Assembly (NCBI GenBank): GCA_037176845.1
Contig: JAYKXP010000044.1
Location: forward strand, 248,001 to 312,000
Length of the DNA stretch: 64,000 bases
DNA from: Paramarasmius palmivorus
Lineage: Eukaryota; Basidiomycota; Agaricomycetes; Agaricales; Marasmiaceae
Direction: 5' to 3'
Position numbers and translations under genes: made by a program. This document shows positions 12,586 to 24,342 of this stretch, piece after piece (within the stretch, counting starts at the first letter, position 1; each line of letters begins with the position of its first letter). Below the pieces are notes generated by a model that had not been told where the DNA came from, ran no database searches, and saw nothing but the letters and a program-made list of their open reading frames with translations.

Positions 12586-13320
12586 TTAGGCAGGCTTGAG
12601 TGGGTCCTTGAATCCCTTCATAACAATGAGCTCCATTGCGTCGATCGACGCTGAGAAGTTATGCCTTGAACTGCTCTGCAAGCCCCACCAAGACGACTCC
12701 TCCAGGATATCTGCCTGAAGCCTGATCGTTGTCACCAGGCTGTAAAAGTAATCTGGAAGGTCCGGGTTCGGGAACGCAAACTGTACTCGATACTGCCAGG
12801 AGGAGTTATTCCCGGAGTAAAACTTTGTAAAGTCAGCCCAGCCGTTCGCTTTGGCTTCCTTGAGACCAGTAAAGGTTGCCTCGACTTCCTTCACTAGCGC
12901 GTCGACGTCCCTTTGAGCCAAGTCAACGCTGAGGGCCACTTTCAAAAAGCCAACAATTTTGCTGGCCATGTCCTTCACCGACACAGTTTGCTGGGCGATA
13001 GTGTTGCTCTGGAACTTGTCCATCGACAGGTCGCCGCCTATTGGGGTTCGTTGTTAATATTCATTTGAAGGGAGTGCGGTGTAAGAAACTTGCCTGGGTA
13101 CTTGTTGATGCCATCGTCCAGAAATTTCTGCCACTGGAATGACTTCGGCTCCTTGAGGACGACAAAATGTGCTGTAAACTTCGTGACCTCAATGGCCGTG
13201 CTGACAAGGTCTGAAGGCAGCTTGGAAAATTGCTTGAAGTAATAGCCTGAAATTGGTAGAACTGTGAACACGACCACCTCGAGGACCTCTGCGATGCATC
13301 AGCATACCTTCGTCAGACAT
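12586..13320 (-). CDS. Cyt-like (delta-endotoxin CytB / volvatoxin-type) protein
   Basis: Three exons, 13320-13308, 13246-13094 and 13037-12586, give about 205 residues, matching single-domain Cyt proteins. The spacing of hydrophobic helices and strands matches the Cyt fold (a helix pair, then a sheet with a long amphipathic helix). That fold is known from bacterial Cyt proteins and from the mushroom protein volvatoxin A2, which form pores in membranes. There is no signal peptide, as is usual for the family. The first coding exon is only 13 nt, and intron 2 has a GC donor (GCAAGT at 13093). A TATA box lies about 100 bp upstream (13421-13427). No stop or frameshift was found. Family assignment rests on pattern recognition; pore-forming activity and target are not shown. 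It may serve in defence against fungivores. Confidence 0.72.
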
Positions 13321-13427
13321 GTTGTAAGTAGGATAGTCTGTTAGAAGTACTTGAGACTCGAGAGTAGTGGACTGCGGTTGGCGATGAGTTGATGAGCATG
13401 TAAGGCCCAAGCAGAGTAGCCTTTATA

Positions 13428-15376
13428 GCCTTTAGTAGATGATACTTGTTTGGTTTGAAACTAGCAGTGCCGTGTTTGTCAAAGTGATTCAGAAAGAAAA
13501 AAGGAACTGTGTGGAGAGATATCCAGAAACATACATCTTCGAAGTAGCCCCAATTGACGAACGTTGTACTCGTGTTTGACAATATTGCGCTGTCAGAGAG
13601 GACCCGAAGAAAGAATGTAAGATGGATATTCAGTAAGTGGCAGTCACGGAGTCAGAAGGTGCTTGCGAAGGTGAATGACTGTGACATTACCTTCTGATCA
13701 GTTGTTCCGGGCCTTGCACTTCAGGTTAGAATACAGGCACCACCAAGCGGATTGGCTCGCCACTGTACGAAAAACGATGTCGCACTAGTTCCATCCAGCT
13801 TCAACATTTCATCCGGATGACGGGCAGCCTGGTCAAGACCCCGGTGTCCAAGTTTCCGTGCTCGATGATTGATGGTAGCCGAGCCGAATAGCTGTATGTT
13901 CAAGAAACGCCGCTCAGGTCCAACGATCTGGGAAGTCACATTTGACCTGAACTTCCAGACTTCCGATAACGACCGGATAACGGAGAAAGTGTTGTGCTAA
14001 TGCAGGAAAACCTTTTGTTGTCGTCCCTTCGACCGGCCGAGGAGCGAATTAAATTGGGTGAAACGCTGGGGTAGTTTATCACCATCCTAGTGGACGCCAA
14101 ATGGTAGACCATGTCGACGCCACAGTCGAGACAAGGGACCAACGGTGAAGCTCTCGCACTTAGCATTTTCCTGGTTACTTGACGGGAACACTGGATGTGC
14201 ACGCGCGTAGAGCGGCTTCTTTTGACACTGAACAAACGTGTCTTTGTCCACAAGACATGCAATACTCCAGGCCTGGTCTATTTGGATGGCTTCAATGCCC
14301 TGAAAGAACCTTGTTATGTACTTGGGCCTTCGTGGAGTTTGGTGATCTGAGATTTACGAGTCATATGTTCAAATGAATACCTAACTAGGTTAAGTGAGTC
14401 ATTCTTTCGTTTTGTTCAGAAAACCACTTATTGCGACACAGCCAGGTCCCACTGAGTATGATCCAAAGTCGAGGCCTATGGCACCAATCTCCCGTTCAAG
14501 TTCCACGTCGTGCCTACGCGTGACTCCATTCGAATTTCGGATGCTTGAATGGCAGTTCGGTGTCTCCAGAGAACGTGAGCACGGCCAATGGCAAAATCAC
14601 GCCTGACATCGATGACACAGAAGGGGCATTCGACAATGTCCAGTGCAACCCTGAGGGTCGCATCAACGCATAGAACCAAGCTAGTCAAGTTGATCAAGAC
14701 CATGTTGTTCAATTCCGCATTGAGAAGGAATGAGGTTTCGTCGAAGATGGTTGAATAAGTATGCGAGATGGCTAAACGGTGTTATAATGGATCTAAACTG
14801 GGGCCGCTGGCATCAGACTCGGAGCAAGGGTAAAGACAAAGCGACGCTCACTTGATCCAACGACCTCTTCATCTACTAGTAGGTCTGCAACCCAGAATTG
14901 GTACCCTTCCAACGCGTAGAACCCTTCAGGCCACTGTAAATTGCTCGCAGACTAGCACGATAACCGACGGCCCCTTCAAATCGTTTTCAATTCTGGTATA
15001 GAACTTTACAATTGCAGATGTCCGGTGCAGAGCACGAGAAACGATAACCGTCTGCAGGAGAACCGCTGAAAGGACCACTAGCGAGAAAAATGTTGGATGC
15101 AATCGTGGTAGTAGATTCACTGGCTAGACTAATGAACCCCAGGCGTGCAGGTAATGTATAGCTCCCAAATTCTCCGATTCCGAGTCGCTATTCGAAGTCG
15201 CCGAGGCGGACAGGCGAAGTAAGAGTATACTTAAGCTTCTATAGCCGTGATGGGCAGTGAGAGAGTCGTTGTTATTTACTCGGGACCAACAACTTCTTGA
15301 TTCGCAACGTTCGGTTCCCTTGCAAAGGTCATGACTAGATTCAAACTCTCCCTCGACCACCACCTACGTACTCGCC
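13428..15376. other. gene-poor stretch between Cyt-like and F-box genes
   Basis: About 1.9 kb with only short overlapping frames on both strands and no family motif or consistent splice pattern. It holds the divergent promoters of the two flanking genes. Confidence 0.5.
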
Positions 15377-16967
15377 ATGAGCCGCGAAATTCCTTTTGAT
15401 GCTTGGGATAATGTCCTCGAGTTCGTTCCACCCTCGACATTGGTTCAACTTTGCCTGGTTTCCAGGTCCTTTCGTGATATCGTAACGCCGCGTCTGTACG
15501 GCCAGGTCACCCTCGAATCAACGATAAAAACCATTCTCTTTTCCAAGGCGGTTCTGAGGACACAATACGCGGCTGACTCAGTGAACTATTTGCAACTGGT
15601 TATCAGGTGGGTGAAAAGAGACTGTTATTGAAAACCCAACTTGACCGTTAACCTTCATTAGTCCGGTTACTTTCCACCCCCACTCGCGCCGGTCTAGTTT
15701 AGGGAACCTCTTTCAACTGATATCCCATTGCCTAAAGGTGCTCAGCAACCTTGTCCATCTCTCGATTGTAGTTGTGGTTGTCCCAACCATGAGTTCACGA
15801 GAACTTGTGATAGATCTACTTCTCGGCAAAGATCTTTTCTTCCCATCCCTAGAGGGATTTTGGTTCAACACACCTATCACCAACAATATCCTCAGGTTTC
15901 TTGATAGGCATTGCATTAGCCTCCGAAAGGCTCGTGCAACTGACACTACCAGGCCCGATCCCCAGACCCCCTTGAATTTCTTTATCAGAAACTTCAGCAA
16001 CCTCGCTTTCCTTCGAGCCGACTTGGAGCTTGTGATTGCTCTCCTGCCGCTTGCTCCAAAGCTGCAGCATATCTCTATTAGCTTTGTCGGCGACGAGCGC
16101 AATCTTGGAAGGTTGATCGATGGCTTTAAGCATAGATCACCCGGAAGTAACCAAACCGTGAAGATCTTTGCTATCAAAGGTCTCACTGGTGTTCATCCGA
16201 GGAGTGTGATCTTGGCAACCTCCAGGATCCTTTCAGGATTGGAACGTCTTACGATTCATTGCGTCCTCCAGGGTGGCGCAGTGCACCAAGAAGATCTCAG
16301 AGATTTCCATGCCATCCTCTCTCCCTTCCGAGAGCTTCGCAACTTCCGCTCGGCCGTTTACAGAGGACAGACGGGGAACCTCGCCGGCGTGACTCCTGCC
16401 ATGGGAGCAACCCAGGAATACCATTTAGTGAAGGAACTGGGTAACAAACATCCATCCCTCTTATCGGTTTGTATTCCATCCAATAGTAAGTCCCGTAATG
16501 GCTAATATTGAGTTTCTGCCCCTGGTTGACGCTCATCTATAGATAAAGTTTCCTGGCATCGAATAGGCTCTGATGTCTGGGTTCCACAAACGGAAGCCTT
16601 CCCCACTAGCACTAGTGCACCCGCACAACCCCAACCTCGTGATCTGGGCTATTGGTGGCTTTTCGAACAGCTTGCAGCACGCAAATATCCTGCGTTGGCG
16701 GAGCTGCTCAGTCACGCCAAAACTCACTGTAACCAGATCCCGGGCCTCTCGGACTATATCCAATGTTATGAGATGTCAACGAACATGGACAGCGATATGA
16801 AGCACACAACGGCGTCGGGATTGATGGCGATTTTGATGTATGCTGGGTTTTGGTGGTATAAACATGTGCATGAGGGTGGACAGTACCGTGAGATTGAGGC
16901 AAAGATGAAGCAAGTAGGTGTTGCGAAGATGGTCCACGTTCTGTGTCGCAAGGTACGAGGCGCCTAA
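15377..16967 (+). CDS. F-box protein (N-terminal F-box)
   Basis: Three exons, 15377-15606, 15662-16485 and 16543-16967, give about 492 residues. Introns are 55 and 57 bp with GTGGGT and GTAAGT donors, and frame continues through both. The F-box lies at residues about 3-45 (IPFDAWDNVLEF, then LVQLCLVSRSFRDIVTPRLY). The rest is a mildly Leu-rich region (NLFQLISHCLKVLSNLVHLS, LAPKLQHISISF, LSGLERLTIHC). The C-terminus has an aromatic stretch (GYWWLFEQLAARKYPALAEL). The role is a presumed SCF ligase substrate receptor. It differs from the other two F-box genes of the window, which carry the F-box behind a coiled coil. Confidence 0.83.
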
Positions 16968-17209
16968 GGAAGCTAAACAGTGTATAGCGGGGCGAATCCG
17001 AAACAGACCTGATAGTCGTGTATGTATAGTAGCAATAGGCTTTTTGAACACTTTGGACCTGCTAGCAGATACCTGAATAGAAAATAAACTGTGTCCGTTT
17101 GCAATCACCTTCATTGACGAAATAGCAGCCGAATTAGGTACATATACATGCGAACCGCGAGCGACTTTAACAGATTTGATGATTGGCTTGAAATACATAC
17201 TACAAGATG

Positions 17210-18817
17210 TCATCTCACGTATATGTGAGAGATACTAGTCCGCATGCCAACGTCCCTGAAACATTGCAAGTACCCAAACGACTCATAATCTGCGTCTTCG
17301 GGCTCGATGAGCTCCAGCTTCAAAGACCGCAAACAGTCAACCCCGATTTCGACGGCAAACTCTTGATCAGGCAGCCATCTAGTAGCTACCGCATTCAAAA
17401 GTGCCTGTCGATTCTCGGTATCCGGGTGCATAGCAAGTGTGAGGTCGGTGAGATGAGGAAGGAATCGGGGCGTTGATGGGCTCGAAAGAACTGTGTAATC
17501 AATTGCAAACTTGTCTAGTAGAGCGGATGTGATGATTCTGTTGTCGGAATCTCTTATGATACGAAATTGGTGATACTCCTCAATTGTGAGGCTCTGAAGT
17601 GAAGGAAGAAGCTGAAGTAGGGATATGGTCTGCTTGTCGGTGATTTTCAACCACTTCAGACTGAGCGAAGTGAGGGGGCATGATGACCTAAGCATGAAAT
17701 CTTGCAGAGGCCTTTCATCCCAACGCGCCCATTCAGACCGTCGAACGGCATTTTCTCTAGGATTTGTGCCCTCAAGTCGCATGGATGAGAGTCGGGGTAA
17801 GGTAAGCGCACCATATACCGCTGATACGTCTTCAGGTCTGTTTACCATCACAAACAGATCCCGGAGGTTGTTGTCGACGATATGTCGCTCATAGTGAGGG
17901 GTATCGCCGATGCAGAGAAGCTCTGCGCTGTGTAGATTACTGCACAGAGACATCTGCGAAAGCGCCTCGTTTGAATCCGTATCGCGGAATTGCAGACTTC
18001 GAATCTGCGACCAAGGAAAGCCAAAGTGTTCATACACGTCGTATTGGCAGTAGAGTGATACTGAGTGGAGAGAAGGACAGTTATTGAAAAGGTTGAACGC
18101 CCTGAACCCGGGGTCGTTATGAACCCAGACTTCGAGGTCCAATGACTCGAGAAGAGGAAGGTTTCCACGGATTCGGTCGAGACCAAGCGCTCGTGCACGG
18201 GATGTAGTTATGGAAAGCTGGAGAAAACGCCATCGTGGAGATGTTTCACCTAGAGTGTGAACGATGGCGGTCGTTTCGGGCGAGATGGTGATAGTACTCA
18301 TCTCCAGCCACAGTTCCAAGGGTAGATTGCGAGACCGTAATACAAAAATCCGAACTAGACGACCTAATAGGTCGCTATCTGCGTCCCACTCGGAGAAATC
18401 GATGGAGAATGAGGTCCATAACGATGGGGCAGAGAGTAACAGTTCTCTCCAACGCCCGCACACCATCCCCAGAGCTATCGCAGGTGGCGCATCGTCTGGT
18501 ACCAGCTCGTTGCGCTGACAGCAGTACGTGAAGATTGTTGCGAGGAGTTCCTGAGGAAGCCGATGAATCGGCGACAACAGAGACCGATATTTCTCCACCA
18601 TATTCTTCAAGTTATTTCTTCGACTCTCCAACGCCATAATAGCCGCCTTGTGCTGATTTATTTCGGCCTCATACGTTCGTATGTCATGTTCCGCATCATT
18701 GAGATACTGAGTGATGATGTCTCTACCGTTCATCGAGACAGTCGTGCGGAGGAGCTTTTGGACCTCCAAGGCACGAGTCGGAGTCGCGAGGCGTTTTGAT
18801 GATAGGAGATCCATCAT
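17210..18817 (-). CDS. F-box protein with coiled coil and LRR-like region
   Basis: A single open exon. I start at the tandem ATG at 18817 (MMDLLSS), giving about 535 residues. An in-frame ATG at 18865 lies inside what looks like a 5' UTR intron (donor GTCAGT, acceptor TTTCAG just before ATCAATG), so it is less likely. After an N-terminal helix there is a coiled coil (DAEHDIRTYEAEINQHKAAI). The F-box follows: LLSPIHRLPQELLATIFTYC. Then come long irregular Leu-rich repeats with W-R and LPLE motifs typical of Agaricomycete F-box families. The presumed role is a Skp1-Cullin-F-box receptor with unknown target. It is tail-to-tail with the F-box gene at 15.4-17.0 kb, 242 bp away. Confidence 0.85.
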   Translation of the reverse strand: MMDLLSSKRLATPTRALEVQKLLRTTVSMNGRDIITQYLNDAEHDIRTYEAEINQHKAAIMALESRRNNLKNMVEKYRSLLSPIHRLPQELLATIFTYCCQRNELVPDDAPPAIALGMVCGRWRELLLSAPSLWTSFSIDFSEWDADSDLLGRLVRIFVLRSRNLPLELWLEMSTITISPETTAIVHTLGETSPRWRFLQLSITTSRARALGLDRIRGNLPLLESLDLEVWVHNDPGFRAFNLFNNCPSLHSVSLYCQYDVYEHFGFPWSQIRSLQFRDTDSNEALSQMSLCSNLHSAELLCIGDTPHYERHIVDNNLRDLFVMVNRPEDVSAVYGALTLPRLSSMRLEGTNPRENAVRRSEWARWDERPLQDFMLRSSCPLTSLSLKWLKITDKQTISLLQLLPSLQSLTIEEYHQFRIIRDSDNRIITSALLDKFAIDYTVLSSPSTPRFLPHLTDLTLAMHPDTENRQALLNAVATRWLPDQEFAVEIGVDCLRSLKLELIEPEDADYESFGYLQCFRDVGMRTSISHIYVR

Positions 18818-19411
18818 TGATCTGAAATATGACACTTCATAAACAAATTGAAATGAAGAATGCATAAGCCTTCACTGACCCGCTTCTGCTGTCAAAAGGG
18901 GAGGTAAAGAGGTTGAAGGAGGAAGCGAAGAGGCGTTTGTCACACTAGTCACGCCTACGTCGCTTGCTTTCTAGGTTTATCATCATGCATCATGGAGGAC
19001 GCGTGTGCGCAAGCCAGCGCTGACAGAGATCCTGAAGAACCTGGACCCTGCCTGAAATGGTAATATAGTATTTTGGTCCACTGCATGTGAAACAGTACAC
19101 CAATGTGTAATACTACCCGAGATATGCACAGCGAAGGCATAGAGACGATGAATAAGTGTGTGATCCATAGATACCTCGTAAGTACCGCTGAATTTGCCTC
19201 ATTTCAACACCCTCAGCCTAATACAGTGCGAAACACCATAGTCACCACCCAACAAGCAGGCTTAGGTATGGTCTTAGTCGTTACAGGAGGTTCAATGAGC
19301 ACGTTGCTCCCGACATCTATTACGCAAAGAGAAGTCCGATGCCCTTTCAAACCAGTTAGCTTCTTGCGCGCTAGATGTCGCCGATAACTCACAACGGTAA
19401 CCCGGCACCCC
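18818..19411. other. intergenic between F-box gene and DUF6535 copy A
   Basis: The stretch holds the F-box promoter (probable 5' UTR intron near 18820-18885) and the 3' flank of copy A. Part of that flank (GTTACCGTTGTGAG on the minus strand) resembles the 3' flank of copy C. No other gene is seen. Confidence 0.5.
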
Positions 19412-22289
19412 TCACACATCCTCCTCATAGCCACCTCTATCACTCTCCACACCATGATGTTCACTAGAGGCAGGAGCCAAAGTACGCTCGGACGCAGAGT
19501 CGACATTGCCTGTCCTTGAGGTATCTGGTACACTGTCAGCAACGGCAGTTTCAGAGCTCTGAGCTGCTCCAGGAACTTGGTGTTGCTCGACACCTTTAGA
19601 CTCGTCTGAATGGGAGGACGGAGAACAATCATTAGCTGTTATAGCTCCTGGGTTCGTGGTACAGGCCTGCTCAGCTGAAGGTCCCGTTTCCGCACGCTCT
19701 TGGTCTGTCACCTGAGAACGGGGTAGCGCAATGCTCGAGTTACCTCCTACATGTTGTATATCACATTCCTGGGTGCTCGGTGCGGCAGAACTCTGCACCT
19801 CGACCAGAGCTGGAGGCTCGTCGATAACGTCTAGAGATTCGGTATGCTTCTCGCTACGTGTCACTCCTCGAACTGTAGTCAAGCTCCCCAAATCCAAATT
19901 GTCAGTATTTCTTGCGTTTTTCTCGCTTCGGAGTCGCGTATCATGATCCTGGGCGTCCAATTCAACATGAGCTGAACTAAGCACATGTGGGTTACCCTCA
20001 GCCTCGACTGAATGGGCAGGAGAACCAGCGATTTTCGGTAATACTTCGGTTGGTGTATCTTGATCTTGAGTATCACCTACACCGATGACTAGACCATCTT
20101 TGGTGTCCTGAACATCGTCTTGGGCCAAAGGACCACCACCTTCTGGGGATGTGATGCGTTCCCCAATTTGAATGGACAAACTGCCTGGAGCATCGACTCT
20201 ATCCTCTGAAGTGGTGAGGTCGCCAAGAGTCAGAATGTCCAGTTCATTTTCATCGTTGGATGTCTCTCCGTCGCTTTCAGAGCCTGACATCTGGCTATCG
20301 TGGTCAAATTCGACGTCTGGCGGGGTTTCAGGAAAATATCGGAAGGGTCGTACGAGTGGGAAACTAGGTTGTGAATCATCCCGTTCCGGTAGTGGTACGA
20401 AGTAGCTGGAGGATAAGTTTCCTACATCTTGCATCTTTTTGATAGCTGCTTGCCACTCATCGCAGCAAAAATCGCGCCATAGAGGGTAGATGTAGATTTT
20501 CTGGACAACGATATGGTGGTGAATGTACCGGATAAATTGCTGGCCTTGTTTACTCGTTATCAGCACCGAAGTACGATCGGGGCGATTGATGTGTTTCGCA
20601 ATGGTCCATGCAAATGTAACACGCTCGTGGAGGGGTGACAGTATGTCGCCAATCTCGACAGCTGTGCACGACTTCCAAGATTCCTGATAGAGTTGGAGGA
20701 GTGCTAGACTCCACTCTCGGACACCAGGATCCTGGTGTACCCACAGCCCTCCCGCTACTGAAAGTGGAACAACGAAATGGAAGCCCGCTGTTTTCACGCC
20801 CATCCTTTCAAATGCATCACGAAAGTCATCATCGGCCTCGGGCGACATCAAATATTGGTGTTTGAAGGAGAACCTGATTCCTTCTGGTTGGCGAATTGTA
20901 AATTTAGGGACAGCGGGAAAAATGCGCCGGTACTCCAAGAGCTGGGTTGAAGGGTGTTTCGAAAACTTGCTGGGATCTCTGACAGCAAGATCAACATCCG
21001 CTTTTGTAACGTCTGTCCACAGCCCGATATTCCATCGGCCAAGGACTGCAGACATCGCAACAGAAGGAGGTATAGTTCCCAGCACATTTTGAAGATGAGG
21101 TATCATCGAGGGATTGTCGCAGAACATCGTGACTGCCCACTCGAAAGCACGGAGGTGGTATATCTGTAGAGCAAAGCTGTTCTCGTTCCCCAAATAGACA
21201 TGCTCATCATATTGCCTGATCACTCGTAGATCAAACGAAGACCAATCCGAGGCTGGTGGCTTGTCGAGGTCGTAGACCAAACGAAAAAGCATGGTTGAAT
21301 GCCGTGTCCAACGCCAAAGGGTAGAGTGTAGGAATGCGTATAAGAGGAGACCAGCTTTGGACACCAATCGATAAAACGCCCACGCCTGCGGTGACTTGTA
21401 TGGGCAGATGAACTGGTATGATAGCTGCTCAAAGCGTCCACGAGTGATATTCCACTTTTGGTCCTTTGATATGGTCAACGTGGGGAGGAAGGTGGTGATG
21501 AAATATAGCCCAACGCTGAGCCCGATAGCGACCAGCGAAACAACGAATGGAATCTGGTGTAGACCCGATAAAAGGTCTAGAATCCCAGCGAAAAAGAAAA
21601 GCAATGCGACTTCGAGAAGAATCGGAAGCGCTGACAAGAAGCCAGGGACACCCCACTTCTCGAAGCTGTCTCGACGCAGCTGCCGTAGGGCCAAAGCCTC
21701 TCCCGGTGAGCTTGTGGGCGGCTCTCGCTGATATTCTCGAATCCACTGTTTGCACAGAAGGCCAAACAGCGCTGACGTGAGGCTGAATATCAGACTCAGC
21801 AGCCAGAAGCAATTGATGCGGACGGTGGATGCGTTGGGTGTGAAGGAACTCGAGTCGGAGGTAACGGCCATGGTCTGCGACGCATTTGGTCGCTGAAGTG
21901 ACACCAACTGTTCAAGAAGGGCGACCGTTTTATCTGCAGGGTCTTCTTCGAGTTGCTGGTACGCCTCTATCAGGAATGCTGTGACGACAGCGGAGAAAAG
22001 ACCAGCCTTTTCAAGAAACAAATCAGAGGATGTGCGTCTGGACGGTGAAGCGAACTCACGAAAACCAAGAGTGTATCAATGTCCTCCTTCCATCCCTTGA
22101 CCTGTTCTTCATCAAACTTTGCCACCTCACGTAGTAGCCTCTCGAATGACATATCGACCGTTGACTTCTTTGCTTGAGAGTCTCTTTCCCCAGCGGCCGT
22201 ATCTGGCGGGTTCTCTAGTGGATTATCCGGCTGATCATAGAAAAACAGAGTGAGCAAAAACCCTCAGCTTGACTATGACAACTCACCAT
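19412..22289 (-). CDS. DUF6535 four-helix membrane protein, copy A (full length)
   Basis: Three exons: the ATG alone (22289-22287), 22230-22060, and 22006-19412, giving about 922 residues. The DUF6535 domain starts with KFDEEQVKGWKEDIDTLLVF and the first hydrophobic helix AGLFSAVVTAFLIEAYQQL. Three more membrane helices follow: the CFWLLSLIFSLTSALFGLLC region, then LSALPILLEVALLFFFAGIL, then IPFVVSLVAIGLSVGLYFIT. The invariant loop CKQWIREYQREPP sits between helices two and three. About 350 residues of helical, probably cytoplasmic region come next, then a long acidic Ser/Glu/Asp-rich tail. DUF6535 is a basidiomycete family of unknown function. The start codon is the last codon of its exon and abuts GTGAGT. 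This is the only copy here with an uninterrupted tail. An upstream frame (22273-22524) overlaps the start in another phase. Confidence 0.85.
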
Positions 22290-22524
22290 TCTGGCTCGAT
22301 AGTATAAGAAGTTGGGGAGCCTTAGTGGTGTTGGTGGTTGCGGTCAACAGCAATACTAGCTGTGACGTGAACAAATTTCTCGATATGCGAGTTGGATGGA
22401 ATGTTCCGGGTATGATGCCTGGAGAAGTATCCTGTGAAGGGAATTTGAGATCAGGCGACATGTGTAGAGCCAATAGAGCGGCACATACTGTTTCGAGATG
22501 TTGGAAGTCGTTCAAAAATGGCAT
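22290..22524 (-). promoter_or_regulatory. 5' leader of DUF6535 copy A, shared with copies C and D
   Basis: The block CCGGAACATTCCATCCAAC (22391-22409, minus) lies about 100 nt upstream of the ATG. It recurs at a similar distance in copies C and D. An 83-codon upstream frame overlaps the start codon out of phase and could reduce initiation if translated. What the leader does is unknown. Confidence 0.55.
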
Positions 22525-23287
22525 GTTGGACGAGGAACCTGATATGTACGCCGTACGGTCGAAATCGAGGCCAAGGTGAAGAATCGAAGCGGTGAGATAG
22601 GCCTACGATGGTTGTAGTCTCCCCTAGGCAGAATGCCAACCGCTCCTAAGTTCGCTTTCTCGAGACTATGGGTATTGCGTAAGAGGAAGAGCCATAGGCC
22701 CTTTCTAGGACGCAATTAACTGATTAGTTGGGAGTCCAGTACGGTGTTTCGCCGTGGGCAAAGGTAGCCAAACGTTTTGAACAAAAGGTCTTCATGATCA
22801 TCGTGGTGGAAAGGACGGACTCGGAGTAAAGAAAAAAAAGCTCGCCCTCGCTTCAACCACCTCGCAAATCACGATGCTATGGCTAAGTTAATTGCGGTTG
22901 CTCTTACTATGGAATGGAGATTCTAGTATACATAAAATCTATTATCCAAAATCCTTTATCCACCGAATTATTATTATAAAATCGCTCTGCGCCCTGTAAT
23001 ACTCCTCCTTCGTGTCGACGGATGAAATGTCACTTTGATTCCATTTAGAGTTTTGAAGCTAGACGCTCGCATTAGAAGATGTTCTTGGCCACCATCTGAT
23101 AGAAACCGGAAAACTCACTTGGTCGTCTCAGTAGCCCCATCCGGACACACTTTCGCGTCTCTCACACTAATAGGGTGCCATATAGCATTTTGTGAGGCTC
23201 CCTGGGTGGTGACAGGCACGGAAATGTTAACGGAGGAGACCTTGAACGCGCTGTTTAACGCTAAAATAGTGTCAGAGCTCAGCTCGG
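22525..23287. other. intergenic, no gene seen
   Basis: AT-rich in part (about 22920-22985). No supported frame. It separates the promoter side of copy A from the stop of the next minus-strand gene. Confidence 0.5.
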
Positions 23288-24110
23288 TCAGAGAGAACTT
23301 GAAGGGATGGACGCACATTGGCAACACCCCTCGTTGATACAGTCCAACCGAGTTAGCTTATGCCGACTTGATGCTACGGGTGAAGGCGGTGTCTCTAGCA
23401 CGTAAAAGCAAAAGTCGCTCGTAACGGCTTGTAGAACGTCTCGTGGAATATGGGAAGACGAAGACTTGGGGTATCGTTTATAGGAATAGGAAGAGGATTT
23501 TGAGGCATGGGTGGTGATGTAGGTGGGAGAAGAACTCGGGATGCTGAAGCCCTTCTCTTTGAATTGTGGTATTTCGCTCAGGCGGAGCTTGGGTCGGCGA
23601 CGCCTTACGGGGCTCGTACTCGTGGGCTCGGGTATCTTTGAAGCATTTCCTGCTGGCCTAGGTTCGGCGGAGGGTGTGATAGAGCTGGCCAGTGGTTCGA
23701 TACCGCTTCGTAACTCTTGGATATGCCTCTCTATTCTGTCACATCGAAGATAGATGTCTTGACACGACTCAACGAGATTGCGCAAATCGTTGGTTTCTTC
23801 TTCCAGTTTCCGCTGTATTCTGGCCCACTCGAGGAGGTTTTCGTCATGCGCATCTTTTGGTTCGGTGCAGAGGGATGATTCTGCAGAAGTAGTCGAAGTC
23901 GTGGACGGGGTAGGTCGACATCCGGGATTGGGGATTAGACGTATGACCGAGGTCAGTGGGGATAGTAACATATACATCATAGCTAGAATCACTGTCAACG
24001 TTCATCCTAGCTTTGTTGAGATACAAGGACGTACCGGCAATGACCCCTAGGAGCATGAAAATAAGAAAGGACGACAAGGCAAGGTCTACGTCTGATGCTA
24101 TAAATCCCAT
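23288..24110 (-). CDS. small membrane-anchored coiled-coil protein, unknown function
   Basis: Two exons, 24110-24035 and 23982-23288, give about 256 residues; the intron is 52 bp with GTACGT/TAG ends. The N-terminus is one hydrophobic helix (LSSFLIFMLLGVIAG, then MMYMLLSPL). A Pro/Thr/Ser spacer follows. Then comes a coiled coil with heptad-like spacing (LLEWARIQRKLEEETNDLRN, then CDRIERHIQELR). The C-terminal half is Ser/Pro-rich and basic. I do not recognise the family. The protein should be anchored in a membrane with a soluble helical domain. The last 30 residues, including a Cys pair, depend on there being no further intron. Confidence 0.6.
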
Positions 24111-24342
24111 TGCGAACGACTAGTATCCAGCGAACGAGGGGGTTGCACTCGTATGGTTTTGTACTTCATTTTGTTAGGAGTACTTAGATCGAGAATTGCG
24201 ACGTGGTCTGGACAATCGGGGACATAGTTTGCAATGAGATCGATTGATACGTGCGTCATGAGCAGATGGTCATTGGTAAAGGTGTGGACAGGATCGAGGA
24301 AACTAGGCTCCACCAGTGGCGATTAGACCGGTTTTGACTAGT

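Noticed and set aside
13313..13582. 89-codon minus-strand frame upstream of the Cyt-like gene
   Set aside because: It spans the TATA box and start of that gene; family length is met without it.
18818..18865. N-terminal extension of the F-box protein from the ATG at 18865
   Set aside because: The extension lies within a likely 5' UTR intron (GTCAGT...TTTCAG), and family members start near the MMDLL position.
24098..24313. 71-codon minus-strand frame
   Set aside because: It overlaps the start of the coiled-coil protein gene and shows no motif or splice partner.
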